A model generated the notes under the pieces. That model had not been told where the DNA came from. It made no database searches and was given only the letters and a program-made list of their open reading frames with translations. From assembly GCA_013824055.1 (NCBI GenBank), contig PNNE01000222.1:1-5279 (forward strand): 5,279 nucleotides of DNA. The letters are read 5' to 3'. The position numbers and the translations under genes are program-made. Positions 1 to 5,131 of this stretch are shown in pieces (position 1 is the first letter of the stretch; each line of letters begins with the position of its first letter). This DNA comes from Rhodobacter sp. Lineage in GTDB: Bacteria > Pseudomonadota > Alphaproteobacteria > Rhodobacterales > Rhodobacteraceae.

Positions 1-336
1 ACCGGCCGCAAGCGGTTTCAGAACTCGGACCGGGGCAGCATCGACTTCTTCGAGAACGAGGGCGACCACCGGATCAAGGTCAACCCGCTGGCCCATTGGG
101 GCCGCGAGGATCTTGAGGAATACATGGTGGAAAACCGCCTGCCCCGGCACCCGCTGGTGGCCAGGGGCTATCCCTCGATCGGCTGCGCGCCCTGCACCAG
201 CCCGGTCAAGCCGGGCGAAGACCCGCGTGCGGGCCGCTGGCGCGGAACGCAAAAGACCGAATGCGGCATCCATTTCATCGACGGCAAGGCCGTGAAGACC
301 ACGCCCGACCTCAAGACAACGGAGAACGCGGCATGA
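1..336 (+). CDS. cysH: Assimilatory adenylyl-sulfate reductase CysH, 3' part (5' end outside window)
   Basis: The frame is open from base 1 and gives the last 111 residues of a CysH-type reductase, which reduces activated sulfate (APS or PAPS) to sulfite in the cytoplasm with thioredoxin or a similar donor. The fragment opens with TGRKRFQ, part of the substrate-binding region. It then shows IGCAPC (cysteines at fragment residues 62 and 65) and TECGIH (Cys88), the catalytic cysteine motif near the C-terminus. The CxxC pair is one half of the [4Fe-4S] ligand set (CC...CxxC) of the APS-reducing subclass and is absent from E. coli-type PAPS reductases, so APS is the likelier substrate. The CC half lies outside the window. 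The stop overlaps the next start as ATGA, indicating translational coupling and one operon. A sulfite reductase gene is expected upstream but cannot be seen. Confidence 0.93.
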   Translation, partial: TGRKRFQNSDRGSIDFFENEGDHRIKVNPLAHWGREDLEEYMVENRLPRHPLVARGYPSIGCAPCTSPVKPGEDPRAGRWRGTQKTECGIHFIDGKAVKTTPDLKTTENAA

Positions 337-737
337 CCGTCATCGTCACCGACGCCGGCTTTGCCCCCGGCACCCAGGTCGAAACCGTCGCGCTGGCCCA
401 GCTTGCCGACCAGACGGCGGTCGACCTGGCCAATACCGACGACCCGCTGGCGCTGCGCGACCACCTTGACCGGCTGACCCTGATCCGCGTCGCCTTTCCC
501 GCCTTCAACGACGGTCGCGCCTTCACCGTCGCCCGCCGCCTGCGCGAGATGGGATACAAGGGCCGACTTCTCGCCAAGGGCCCGGTGATCGCCGACCAAT
601 ATGCGATGCTGCGCCGCGTGGGCTTTGACGGGGCCGAGATCCCCGAGGACCTGGCCGCCCGCCAGCCCGCCGAGCAGTGGCTGTTCCGCGCCGCTGACTG
701 GCAAGAGCATCATTATCAGGCCAGGCTGCGCGCCTGA
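333..737 (+). CDS. DUF934 family protein of the sulfite-reduction operon
   Basis: This encodes 134 residues starting at an ATG that overlaps the cysH stop (ATGA). GGAG at 321-324 lies 8 nt upstream, which supports this start over the longer in-frame alternative at 261 that would run deep into cysH. I recognise the DUF934 (COG3749) pattern: residues 42-60 give a DHLDRLTLIRVAFPAF-type core, followed by NDGRAFTVARRLREMGYKG, then a GPVIADQYAMLRRVGFDGAEI segment and a C-terminal W-rich tail. There is no signal peptide or membrane segment, so it is probably cytoplasmic. The biochemical role of the family is not established. It is found next to cysI and cysH in many proteobacteria, so a supporting role in sulfite reduction is an inference from context only. 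The length is normal for the family and nothing looks broken. Confidence 0.88.
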   Translation: MTVIVTDAGFAPGTQVETVALAQLADQTAVDLANTDDPLALRDHLDRLTLIRVAFPAFNDGRAFTVARRLREMGYKGRLLAKGPVIADQYAMLRRVGFDGAEIPEDLAARQPAEQWLFRAADWQEHHYQARLRA

Positions 738-763
738 TCGTCCAGACCCGATGATTGGCCGCG

Positions 764-780
764 AGGGGAAGGCTTCCCTT
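764..780 (+). other. Short stem-loop between the DUF934 gene and fpr
   Basis: A 7-bp stem (764-770 with 774-780, one G-T pair) closes a 3-nt GGC loop in the 74-nt gap before fpr. No T-run follows, so it is not a convincing terminator. It could slow polymerase, protect an mRNA end, or mean nothing. Confidence 0.3.
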
Positions 781-799
781 GGCAGGCCCGCTCGCCTAT

Positions 800-805
800 G
801 GAGGG
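800..805 (+). promoter_or_regulatory. Shine-Dalgarno of fpr (decides the start)
   Basis: GGAGGG ends 6 nt before the ATG at 812. This favours 812 over the in-frame TTG at 755, which would add 19 residues with no family counterpart. Confidence 0.8.
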
Positions 806-811
806 CGAAAC

Positions 812-1633
812 ATGACCGAGACAGTGACCATGGACGCCGCCCGCAGCAAACCTCACCTCCCCGACGCCCAGACCGTGACCCAGGTCACCCACTGGACCGA
901 CCGGCTGTTTTCGTTCCGCGTCACCCGCCCCCAGACCTTGCGGTTCCGATCCGGCGAGTTCGTGATGATCGGGCTGATGGGCGACAACGCCAAACCCCTG
1001 CTGCGGGCCTATTCCATTGCATCGCCCAGCTGGGACGAGGAGCTGGAGTTCTATTCGATCAAGGTCCCGGATGGCCCGCTGACCTCGCGCCTTCAGCACA
1101 TCCAGCCGGGGGACGAGATCATCCTGCGGCCAAAGCCGGTGGGGACGCTGGTGGTCGACGCGCTTCTGCCCGGCAAGCGGCTGTGGTTCCTGGCGACCGG
1201 CACCGGCCTTGCTCCGTTTGCGTCCCTGATGCGCGACCCGGAGGTCTACGAGAAGTTCGACCAGGTCATCATGATGCACACCTGCCGCGAGGTGGCCGAG
1301 CTGGACTATGGTCGGCAGTTGGTGGAAGGCCTCCAGCACGACCCGCTGATCGGCGAGATGGTGCAGGGCAAGCTGCGCTATTATCCCACGACGACCCGGG
1401 AAGCGTTCCATCACATGGGGCGCGTCACTGACAACCTGGCCTCGGGCAAGGTGTTCGACGACCTGTCCCTTCCGAAGATGAACCCGGCCGAGGATCGGGC
1501 GATGGTCTGCGGCAGCCTGGCCTTCAACCTGGATGTGAAGGCGATCCTGGAAGGGTTCGGCCTGCGCGAGGGGGCCAATTCCGACCCGAAGGAATTCGTC
1601 GTGGAAAAGGCCTTCGTGGGCGACGGAATCTGA
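812..1633 (+). CDS. fpr: Ferredoxin/flavodoxin-NADP+ reductase (FPR)
   Basis: This encodes 273 residues, about the length of the R. capsulatus enzyme (272). FPR is a cytoplasmic FAD enzyme that moves electrons between NADP(H) and ferredoxin or flavodoxin. Visible motifs in order are: RAYS at 65-68 (FAD-binding RxYS), GPLTSRLQ at 88-95, VGTLVVDALLPGKRLWFLAT leading into the NADP-binding GTGLAP at 130-135, VCGS at 232-235, and the C-terminal AFVGDGI at 267-273. That tail, with alanine where plant enzymes have a terminal tyrosine, is typical of the bacterial class represented by Rhodobacter and Azotobacter FPR. The gene lies 74 nt behind the DUF934 gene in the same direction, so it may be read with the cys genes and supply reduced ferredoxin to sulfite reductase; that link is inferred. 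Bacterial FPRs also act in oxidative stress, but no SoxS-like site was recognised upstream. Confidence 0.97.
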   Translation: MTETVTMDAARSKPHLPDAQTVTQVTHWTDRLFSFRVTRPQTLRFRSGEFVMIGLMGDNAKPLLRAYSIASPSWDEELEFYSIKVPDGPLTSRLQHIQPGDEIILRPKPVGTLVVDALLPGKRLWFLATGTGLAPFASLMRDPEVYEKFDQVIMMHTCREVAELDYGRQLVEGLQHDPLIGEMVQGKLRYYPTTTREAFHHMGRVTDNLASGKVFDDLSLPKMNPAEDRAMVCGSLAFNLDVKAILEGFGLREGANSDPKEFVVEKAFVGDGI

Positions 1634-1724
1634 TCCAGTCCGCGGCGGGCATTCTCCGATAATCCAGCAATATCCAGCAGATACCAGATCGCGTCCGGGT
1701 GGCCCTGACCTTTGGACATGCGGG

Positions 1725-1752
1725 GCCGCAGGGGCAACCTTGCGGCTTTCTT
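1725..1752 (+). terminator. Intrinsic terminator of fpr
   Basis: A 9-bp stem (1725-1733 with 1738-1746, one G-T pair) is capped by a GCAA tetraloop of the GNRA class and followed by TTTCTT. It lies 91 nt beyond the fpr stop and faces the converging terminator of the minus-strand gene about 30 nt further on. Confidence 0.7.
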
Positions 1753-1780
1753 GGTCTGCATCACGGGGGGGGAACAGGCA

Positions 1781-1814
1781 AAGAAAAAGGCCGCGAGGTG
1801 ATCCTCGCGGCCTT
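1781..1814 (-). terminator. Intrinsic terminator of the alanine-rich gene
   Basis: A perfect 12-bp stem (1787-1798 with 1803-1814) has a 4-nt loop. Read on the minus strand it is followed by TTTTTCTTT, a classic U-tract. It lies 22 nt beyond the stop at 1837. The plus-strand side has no T-run, so it works mainly for the minus strand. Confidence 0.88.
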
Positions 1815-1836
1815 CGGGTTCGGTGCAAGCCGAAGC

Positions 1837-2343
1837 TTACATGCCAAGCGCGGTCCTGACCTGAGCGATCGTGTCCGCAACCAGCGCCGGGTTGGCGCGG
1901 GCAGCTTCGACAGCGGTCTTCAGCGTGGTCTTGGTCGCGTCGTCGAGGGTCGAGCCATCGATCAGCGCGACAACCGAGTCGGCGTTGAAGTTGGCCGGGT
2001 CCAGAGCGGCAGCCGCGTCGGTGACGGCAGCAGCAGCGTCGGTCGCAGCTTCGGTGGTGGCAGCGGCGGCATCCGTCGCGGCCTCGGTGACGGCAGCAGC
2101 GGCGTCGGTCGCAGCTTCGGTGGTGGCGGCGGCGGCATCCGTCGCGGCTTGCTGCGCGGCGGCGGCAGCTTCTTCGGCGGCTTGGGCAGCGGCTTCTTCC
2201 GCAGCCCTGGCGTCAGCTTCGGCCTGCGCGGCGGCGGTGGCGGCAGCTTCAGCGGCTTCCTGAGCCGGCTTCCAGCTGAACTGATAATAGCCGCCAGCGG
2301 CCAGAAGGACGACGATGGCGCCGATGATAACGGTTCTGTTCAT
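1837..2343 (-). CDS. Membrane-anchored alanine-rich protein with 11-residue repeats, function unknown
   Basis: This encodes 168 residues from the ATG at 2343. GGGAG at 2352-2356 lies 8 nt upstream, so I prefer this over in-frame starts up to 2532, whose extra residues look like translated promoter DNA. Residues 5-20 (VIIGAIVVLLAAGGYY) form one hydrophobic segment, read as an uncleaved signal anchor with the rest probably periplasmic; topology is inferred. Residues 29-113 are about 60% alanine (51 of 85 by my count). Residues 69-112 are four 11-residue units of the type DAAAA(T/V)TEAAT, with acidic residues spaced 7,4,7,4 and no Lys or Arg from 47 to 137. Such a sequence should be one long helix. 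Residues 115-168 look like a small helical domain (LDPANFNADSVVALIDGSTL, then KTTLKTAVEAARANPALV). The gene stands alone with its own promoter region and terminator. I recognise no characterised family. The repeat register recalls LEA-type hendecads, but that is only a resemblance. Confidence 0.8.
   Translation of the reverse strand: MNRTVIIGAIVVLLAAGGYYQFSWKPAQEAAEAAATAAAQAEADARAAEEAAAQAAEEAAAAAQQAATDAAAATTEAATDAAAAVTEAATDAAAATTEAATDAAAAVTDAAAALDPANFNADSVVALIDGSTLDDATKTTLKTAVEAARANPALVADTIAQVRTALGM
2018..2148. repeat. Tandem DNA repeat, 66-bp period, inside the alanine-rich gene
   Basis: Bases 2018-2082 and 2084-2148 match at 63 of 65 positions by hand alignment. The two differences change one Ala codon to another. 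The 66-bp period equals two 11-residue protein units and explains why the T and V variants alternate in the protein. Confidence 0.88.
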
Positions 2344-2385
2344 GTTTGATACTCCCATGACCGGAGCTAGCGCCCGGATGGCGGT

Positions 2386-2414
2386 CATATGGCACTTTGA
2401 CCGGGAAATGAAAA
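2386..2414 (-). promoter_or_regulatory. Candidate promoter of the alanine-rich gene
   Basis: On the minus strand TTTTCA (2414-2409) and CATATG (2391-2386) are 17 nt apart, giving a leader of roughly 35 nt. The match to the sigma-70 consensus is weak (4/6 and 3/6), so this is only the best candidate seen. Confidence 0.25.
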
Positions 2415-2445
2415 GGGTGCCGCAGCGCAGCACGGGGAAAAACGC

Positions 2446-2465
2446 CGGAAATCCGCGGAAATCTG
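2446..2465 (+). repeat. Two 10-bp direct repeats upstream of infC
   Basis: CGGAAATCCG (2446-2455) is followed directly by CGGAAATCTG (2456-2465), a tandem copy one helical turn apart with one mismatch. It lies 22 nt before the candidate -35 of infC and between two divergent genes. It may be a regulator site or chance. Confidence 0.45.
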
Positions 2466-2487
2466 GAACTCTGACCGGCCAGCCGGG

Positions 2488-2516
2488 TTGCAGATGCGCC
2501 CGCCGGGGTCTAGATT
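2488..2516 (+). promoter_or_regulatory. Candidate promoter of infC
   Basis: TTGCAG (2488-2493) and TAGATT (2511-2516) are separated by 17 nt. The TTG core of the -35 and 4/6 of the -10 match sigma-70. Transcription would start near 2523, leaving a leader of about 29 nt that still contains the ribosome site. Confidence 0.42.
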
Positions 2517-2537
2517 GCGCGCGGACAAACAACCATC

Positions 2538-2543
2538 AAAGGA
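2538..2543 (+). promoter_or_regulatory. Shine-Dalgarno of infC (decides the ATA start)
   Basis: AAAGGA ends 8 nt before the ATA at 2552. No in-frame ATG, GTG or TTG lies nearby: the next in-frame ATG downstream is inside the conserved N-terminal domain. The site therefore supports a non-canonical start. Confidence 0.75.
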
Positions 2544-2551
2544 CGACTACC

Positions 2552-3091
2552 ATAGCCCGCAGACCGCACAACGCCCCGCCGCAACGCGACACCGGTCCCC
2601 GCATCAATGACCGCATCCGCGCTCCGGAGATCCGCCTGATCGGCGCGGATGGCGAAAACGTCGGGGTGGTGACCCCCGCCCGCGCGATGCAGATGGCCGA
2701 GGAAGCCGGACTTGACCTGGTGGAGATCTCGCCGACAGCCGTTCCGCCGGTGTGCAAGATCATGGACTTCGGCAAGTTCAAGTACGAGACGCAGAAGCGC
2801 GAGGCCGAGGCCCGCAAGAAGCAGAAGATCATCGAGATCAAGGAAATCAAGTTCCGCCCGGGCACCGACATCCATGACTACGAAGTCAAGATGCGCTCGG
2901 TGATGAAGTTCCTGGACGAGGGTGACAAGGTGAAGATCACCCTGCGGTTCCGCGGCCGGGAAATGGCGCACCAGGACCTGGGGCTGGAGCTTCTGAAGCG
3001 GGTCGAGGCGGATGTCGCCGAGGTTGGCAAGATCGAAAGCTTCCCGCGGCTGGAAGGCCGCCAGATGGTGATGATGATCGGCCCCAAGTAA
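2552..3091 (+). CDS. infC: Translation initiation factor IF-3, apparent ATA start
   Basis: This encodes 179 residues. IF-3 binds the 30S subunit, keeps it apart from 50S, and checks the start codon and initiator tRNA. The N-terminal domain (about 11-85) begins QRDTGPRINDRIRAPEIRLIG and includes VGVVTPARAM. The family signature KIMDFGKFKYETQK is at 69-82. A charged linker (EAEARKKQKIIEIKEIKFRPG) leads to the C-terminal domain, with RGREMAHQDLG at 134-144 and FPRLEGRQMVMMIGPK at the end. The length is normal. The start was placed at ATA because the conserved N-terminus IARRPHNAPP begins there, a good ribosome site lies 8 nt upstream, and infC genes are known for AUU/AUC/AUA starts. IF-3 discriminates against such codons, which gives autoregulation; that is established in E. 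coli (AUU) and inferred here. A terminator follows 28 nt after the stop, so rpmI and rplT are not co-transcribed from here. Confidence 0.96.
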   Translation: MARRPHNAPPQRDTGPRINDRIRAPEIRLIGADGENVGVVTPARAMQMAEEAGLDLVEISPTAVPPVCKIMDFGKFKYETQKREAEARKKQKIIEIKEIKFRPGTDIHDYEVKMRSVMKFLDEGDKVKITLRFRGREMAHQDLGLELLKRVEADVAEVGKIESFPRLEGRQMVMMIGPK

Positions 3092-3119
3092 GGACGATCC
3101 GGGTATTCCCATGACCTGT

Positions 3120-3149
3120 GCGGGGGCAATTTGCCCCCGCTTTCATTTT
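3120..3149 (+). terminator. Intrinsic terminator of infC
   Basis: A perfect 9-bp stem (3120-3128 with 3132-3140, mostly G-C) has an ATT loop and is followed by TTTCATTTT. The T-run overlaps the last codons and stop of the converging minus-strand gene. On the minus strand the same hairpin lacks a T-run, so it would be a weaker stop for that gene. Confidence 0.9.
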
Positions 3150-4138
3150 GCCTCACGCAGGCGGCCGCGTTGGGGGATTTCCTTCAAGAGGCCCCCGACC
3201 CCCATCGCGGCAATGTCGGCGCTGGTGACGGGGACGCCGCAGATCAGGCGCTCCATCACCCAGTCCGCGCCGTTCAGCGCAGGGCTGCGCACGCAACCCG
3301 GCAGGCCGATGACCGGGGTTGCGTCCAGCTGCCCGATGAAGAGCAGATTGCCGGGATCGACCGGCATCCCGAAACGCTCGACCGTCCCCCCTGCCCTGCG
3401 CACCGCCGCCGGGGCGACGTCATCGGGGTCCGAGGTGGCCGAGCCGGTCAGGATCAGGATCAGCTCGGCATCCCTGACCGTCGCCAGTGTTGCGGCAAGC
3501 TCGGCCTCGCGGTGCGGGCTGCGCAGGTGGGTGGCGAGAGTTGCGCCAAGCGCTGCAAGCCGCTGGGTGATCGCCTCGGCGCCCAGCACCTTCGCGGTGG
3601 TTTCGGTCCGGGTTTCAACCAGAGCGATCCGCCGCACCCGTGCCGGACACAGCCAAAGCGCCTGCGCCCCGGCCGTGCAGGCGGCCGCCACCGCGGATTT
3701 GGCGACCCCGTAGGCGATGATCTTCACGGTGGCGACCATTTCGCCGGCAGCCACACGTTGCCAGCACGGCACGGTTGCAAGGGTGATCATCGGATCGACG
3801 GCGTTCAGGGCGTTCACCCGGTCGGCCCGGACCTCGACCACTCCCGCAGCGCGGGCGTGCAGGTTGACGCGCCCGGTGCCCACCTGGCGCAGGTCAAGAC
3901 CCGCAGCCCTTGGGTCCGGGACAAGCGCCTGGGCGATGGCGAGGGCGGCGGCGTCTTCGTGCAGGTCCTGTTCGTCCAGACAGGCGGCGATGACCTCGGT
4001 ACGACCCGTGGCCTGCAACTGCGCGATTTCCCTGGGGCCAAGGATGCAGCCCTTGCGCAACCGTCCTTCCGGCAGGGCGACGGAATGAGCCAGGATCGCG
4101 CCTTCGGCCTGCAACAGGGGAACAGGTCCGAAGCGCAT
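3143..4138 (-). CDS. Molybdopterin-binding protein (MoeA/CinA-like MoCF domain)
   Basis: This encodes 331 residues and is cytoplasmic, with no signal peptide. It belongs to the family annotated as molybdopterin-binding proteins next to XdhC in Rhodobacteraceae. The N-terminal part (1-150) has MRFGPVPLLQAEGAILAHSV, LRKG at 27-30, HEDAAA at 60-65, GRVNLHA at 89-95 and NAVDPMITLATVP at 112-124. The C-terminal MoCF-like part (about 165-320) has LTGSATSDPDD at 230-240, where MoeA/MogA proteins have a TGGxSxGxxD-type loop, then GMPVDPGNLLF at 257-267, VIGLPGCVRSP at 276-286 and GVGGLLKEIP at 313-322. The probable role is handling or modifying the cofactor for a molybdenum hydroxylase; the exact reaction is not known to me. 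Its ATG shares one base with the XdhC stop (TAATG), and only a weak GAAG precedes it, so translation is probably coupled. It looks complete. Confidence 0.85.
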   Translation of the reverse strand: MRFGPVPLLQAEGAILAHSVALPEGRLRKGCILGPREIAQLQATGRTEVIAACLDEQDLHEDAAALAIAQALVPDPRAAGLDLRQVGTGRVNLHARAAGVVEVRADRVNALNAVDPMITLATVPCWQRVAAGEMVATVKIIAYGVAKSAVAAACTAGAQALWLCPARVRRIALVETRTETTAKVLGAEAITQRLAALGATLATHLRSPHREAELAATLATVRDAELILILTGSATSDPDDVAPAAVRRAGGTVERFGMPVDPGNLLFIGQLDATPVIGLPGCVRSPALNGADWVMERLICGVPVTSADIAAMGVGGLLKEIPQRGRLREAK

Positions 4139-5124
4139 TATCTTCGCAGGGTTTCGGTGATCTGCGCCATGACGCTGACTGCGATCTCGGCGGGCGTCCT
4201 GGCACCGATGTCCAGGCCGACGGGGGCATGGATCCTGGCGATCTGGGCGGGCGTGAACCCGGCTTCGGTCAGGCGGTCCACGCGCTTGGCATGGGTGCGG
4301 GTGGAGCCCAGGCAGCCAAGGTAGAAGACCGGAGAGCCAAGCGCAAAGCGGATCGCGGGGTCGTCCAGCTTGGGGTCATGGGTCAGCGTGACGATGGCGG
4401 TGCGGGCGTCGGGTTGCAGCTGCGCAAGCGCCTCGTCGGGCCAGTCGTCCAGGATCGTCTCGCCGGGAAAGCGGTCGGCCGAGCCGAAGGCGGCGCGGGG
4501 GTCGATCAGGGTGGGCGCGTAGCCGCAGGTTCTGGCGATCTGCAGCAGCGGCTGGGCAATATGCACCGCACCGATGACGATCAGCCGCAGCGCCGGGTTG
4601 TGGACGGCGATGAAGCGGCCATCCTCCTCCATCCCCGAGCGGTCGGACCTGAAGCGCGCGTCGGCGGCAGCGTCGGTGCCGGGGGCCAGAAGGCGTCTGT
4701 CCCAGGTTTGCAGGGTCGTCACGACAGCAGCCGCACGGCAGGCGGCGCGGGCTTCGACAAGCCCGGCAAGCAGCGCCTCGGGCAGCGCCTCGGGACCGTT
4801 GCCGACGGGCTCGACAAGGACGCGGATCGTGCCGCCACAGGCCAGACCCGCGGCAAAGGCGGTCTCGTCGCTGACGCCGAAGGTCAGCACGCGGGACTTG
4901 CGATCCTGCAGGGCATCAAGGGCTTCGGTGATGACCGCGCCTTCGACACAGCCGCCCGAGACAGAGCCGATCATCTCGCCCTCGCCCGAGATGGCAAGCT
5001 GGCTGCCGGCCTGGCGCGGGGCAGAGCCCCAGGTCTCGATCACGGTGGCAAGGGCGGCCCCCTTGCCGGCGCGGTGCCAGGCGAGGGCGGCTTCGGGGAT
5101 CTGGTCATGCTCGGCGCGCTTCAT
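4138..5124 (-). CDS. XdhC/CoxF-family molybdenum-hydroxylase maturation protein
   Basis: This encodes 328 residues. XdhC binds molybdenum cofactor, helps it gain its terminal sulfur and delivers it to xanthine dehydrogenase or related enzymes; this is known from R. capsulatus. The N-terminal XdhC/CoxI domain has ALATVIETWGSAPRQAGSQL at 24-43, SGGCVEG at 56-62 with the family's conserved cysteine, and LACGGTIRVLVEP at 94-106. The C-terminal Rossmann-type domain has LIVIGAVHIAQPL at 181-193, LIDPR at 206-210, THDPKLDD at 248-255, YLGCLGSTRTHAKR at 268-281 and HAPVGLDIGARTPAEIA at 299-315. It is complete. It heads a two-gene unit with the overlapping molybdopterin-binding gene. No Shine-Dalgarno sequence is visible before ATG 5124, and a -10-like CATACT ends 7 nt upstream, so the mRNA may be leaderless. 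No hydroxylase subunit genes are in view, so the client enzyme is unknown. Confidence 0.93.
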   Translation of the reverse strand: MKRAEHDQIPEAALAWHRAGKGAALATVIETWGSAPRQAGSQLAISGEGEMIGSVSGGCVEGAVITEALDALQDRKSRVLTFGVSDETAFAAGLACGGTIRVLVEPVGNGPEALPEALLAGLVEARAACRAAAVVTTLQTWDRRLLAPGTDAAADARFRSDRSGMEEDGRFIAVHNPALRLIVIGAVHIAQPLLQIARTCGYAPTLIDPRAAFGSADRFPGETILDDWPDEALAQLQPDARTAIVTLTHDPKLDDPAIRFALGSPVFYLGCLGSTRTHAKRVDRLTEAGFTPAQIARIHAPVGLDIGARTPAEIAVSVMAQITETLRR

Positions 5125-5131
5125 GTGGCGC

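Noticed and set aside
168..713. 181-codon minus-strand open frame opposite cysH and the DUF934 gene
   Set aside because: It spans two different plus-strand genes with recognised families and has no motif of its own.
779..802. TTGGCA ... TATGGA as a private fpr promoter
   Set aside because: The spacing is only 12 nt, too short for a sigma-70 promoter, and the second element overlaps the ribosome site.
755..811. TTG start for fpr adding 19 residues
   Set aside because: It has no clear ribosome site, while ATG 812 has GGAGGG at ideal spacing and matches the known N-terminus length.
1662..1679. Two ATCCAGCA copies 10 bp apart after fpr
   Set aside because: They are too short, with no further copies; no repeat family or site could be supported.
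716..1828. 370-codon minus-strand open frame opposite fpr
   Set aside because: It covers the whole of the well-conserved fpr and runs through two terminators; no domain was recognised.
1699..2349. Gly/Ser-rich plus-strand frame, and a second Ala/Ser-rich one at 1871-2263
   Set aside because: Both are antisense readings of the Ala-codon repeat. The minus-strand frame has the ribosome site, membrane anchor and terminator.
2344..2532. N-terminal extension of the alanine-rich protein up to 2532
   Set aside because: It would run through the intergenic region into the infC promoter, and the best ribosome site is just before ATG 2343, directly ahead of the membrane anchor.
3131..4324. 397-codon plus-strand open frame opposite the molybdopterin-binding gene
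   Set aside because: It lies antisense to a recognisable gene, shows no family motifs, and begins inside the infC terminator. Long antisense frames are expected at this GC content.
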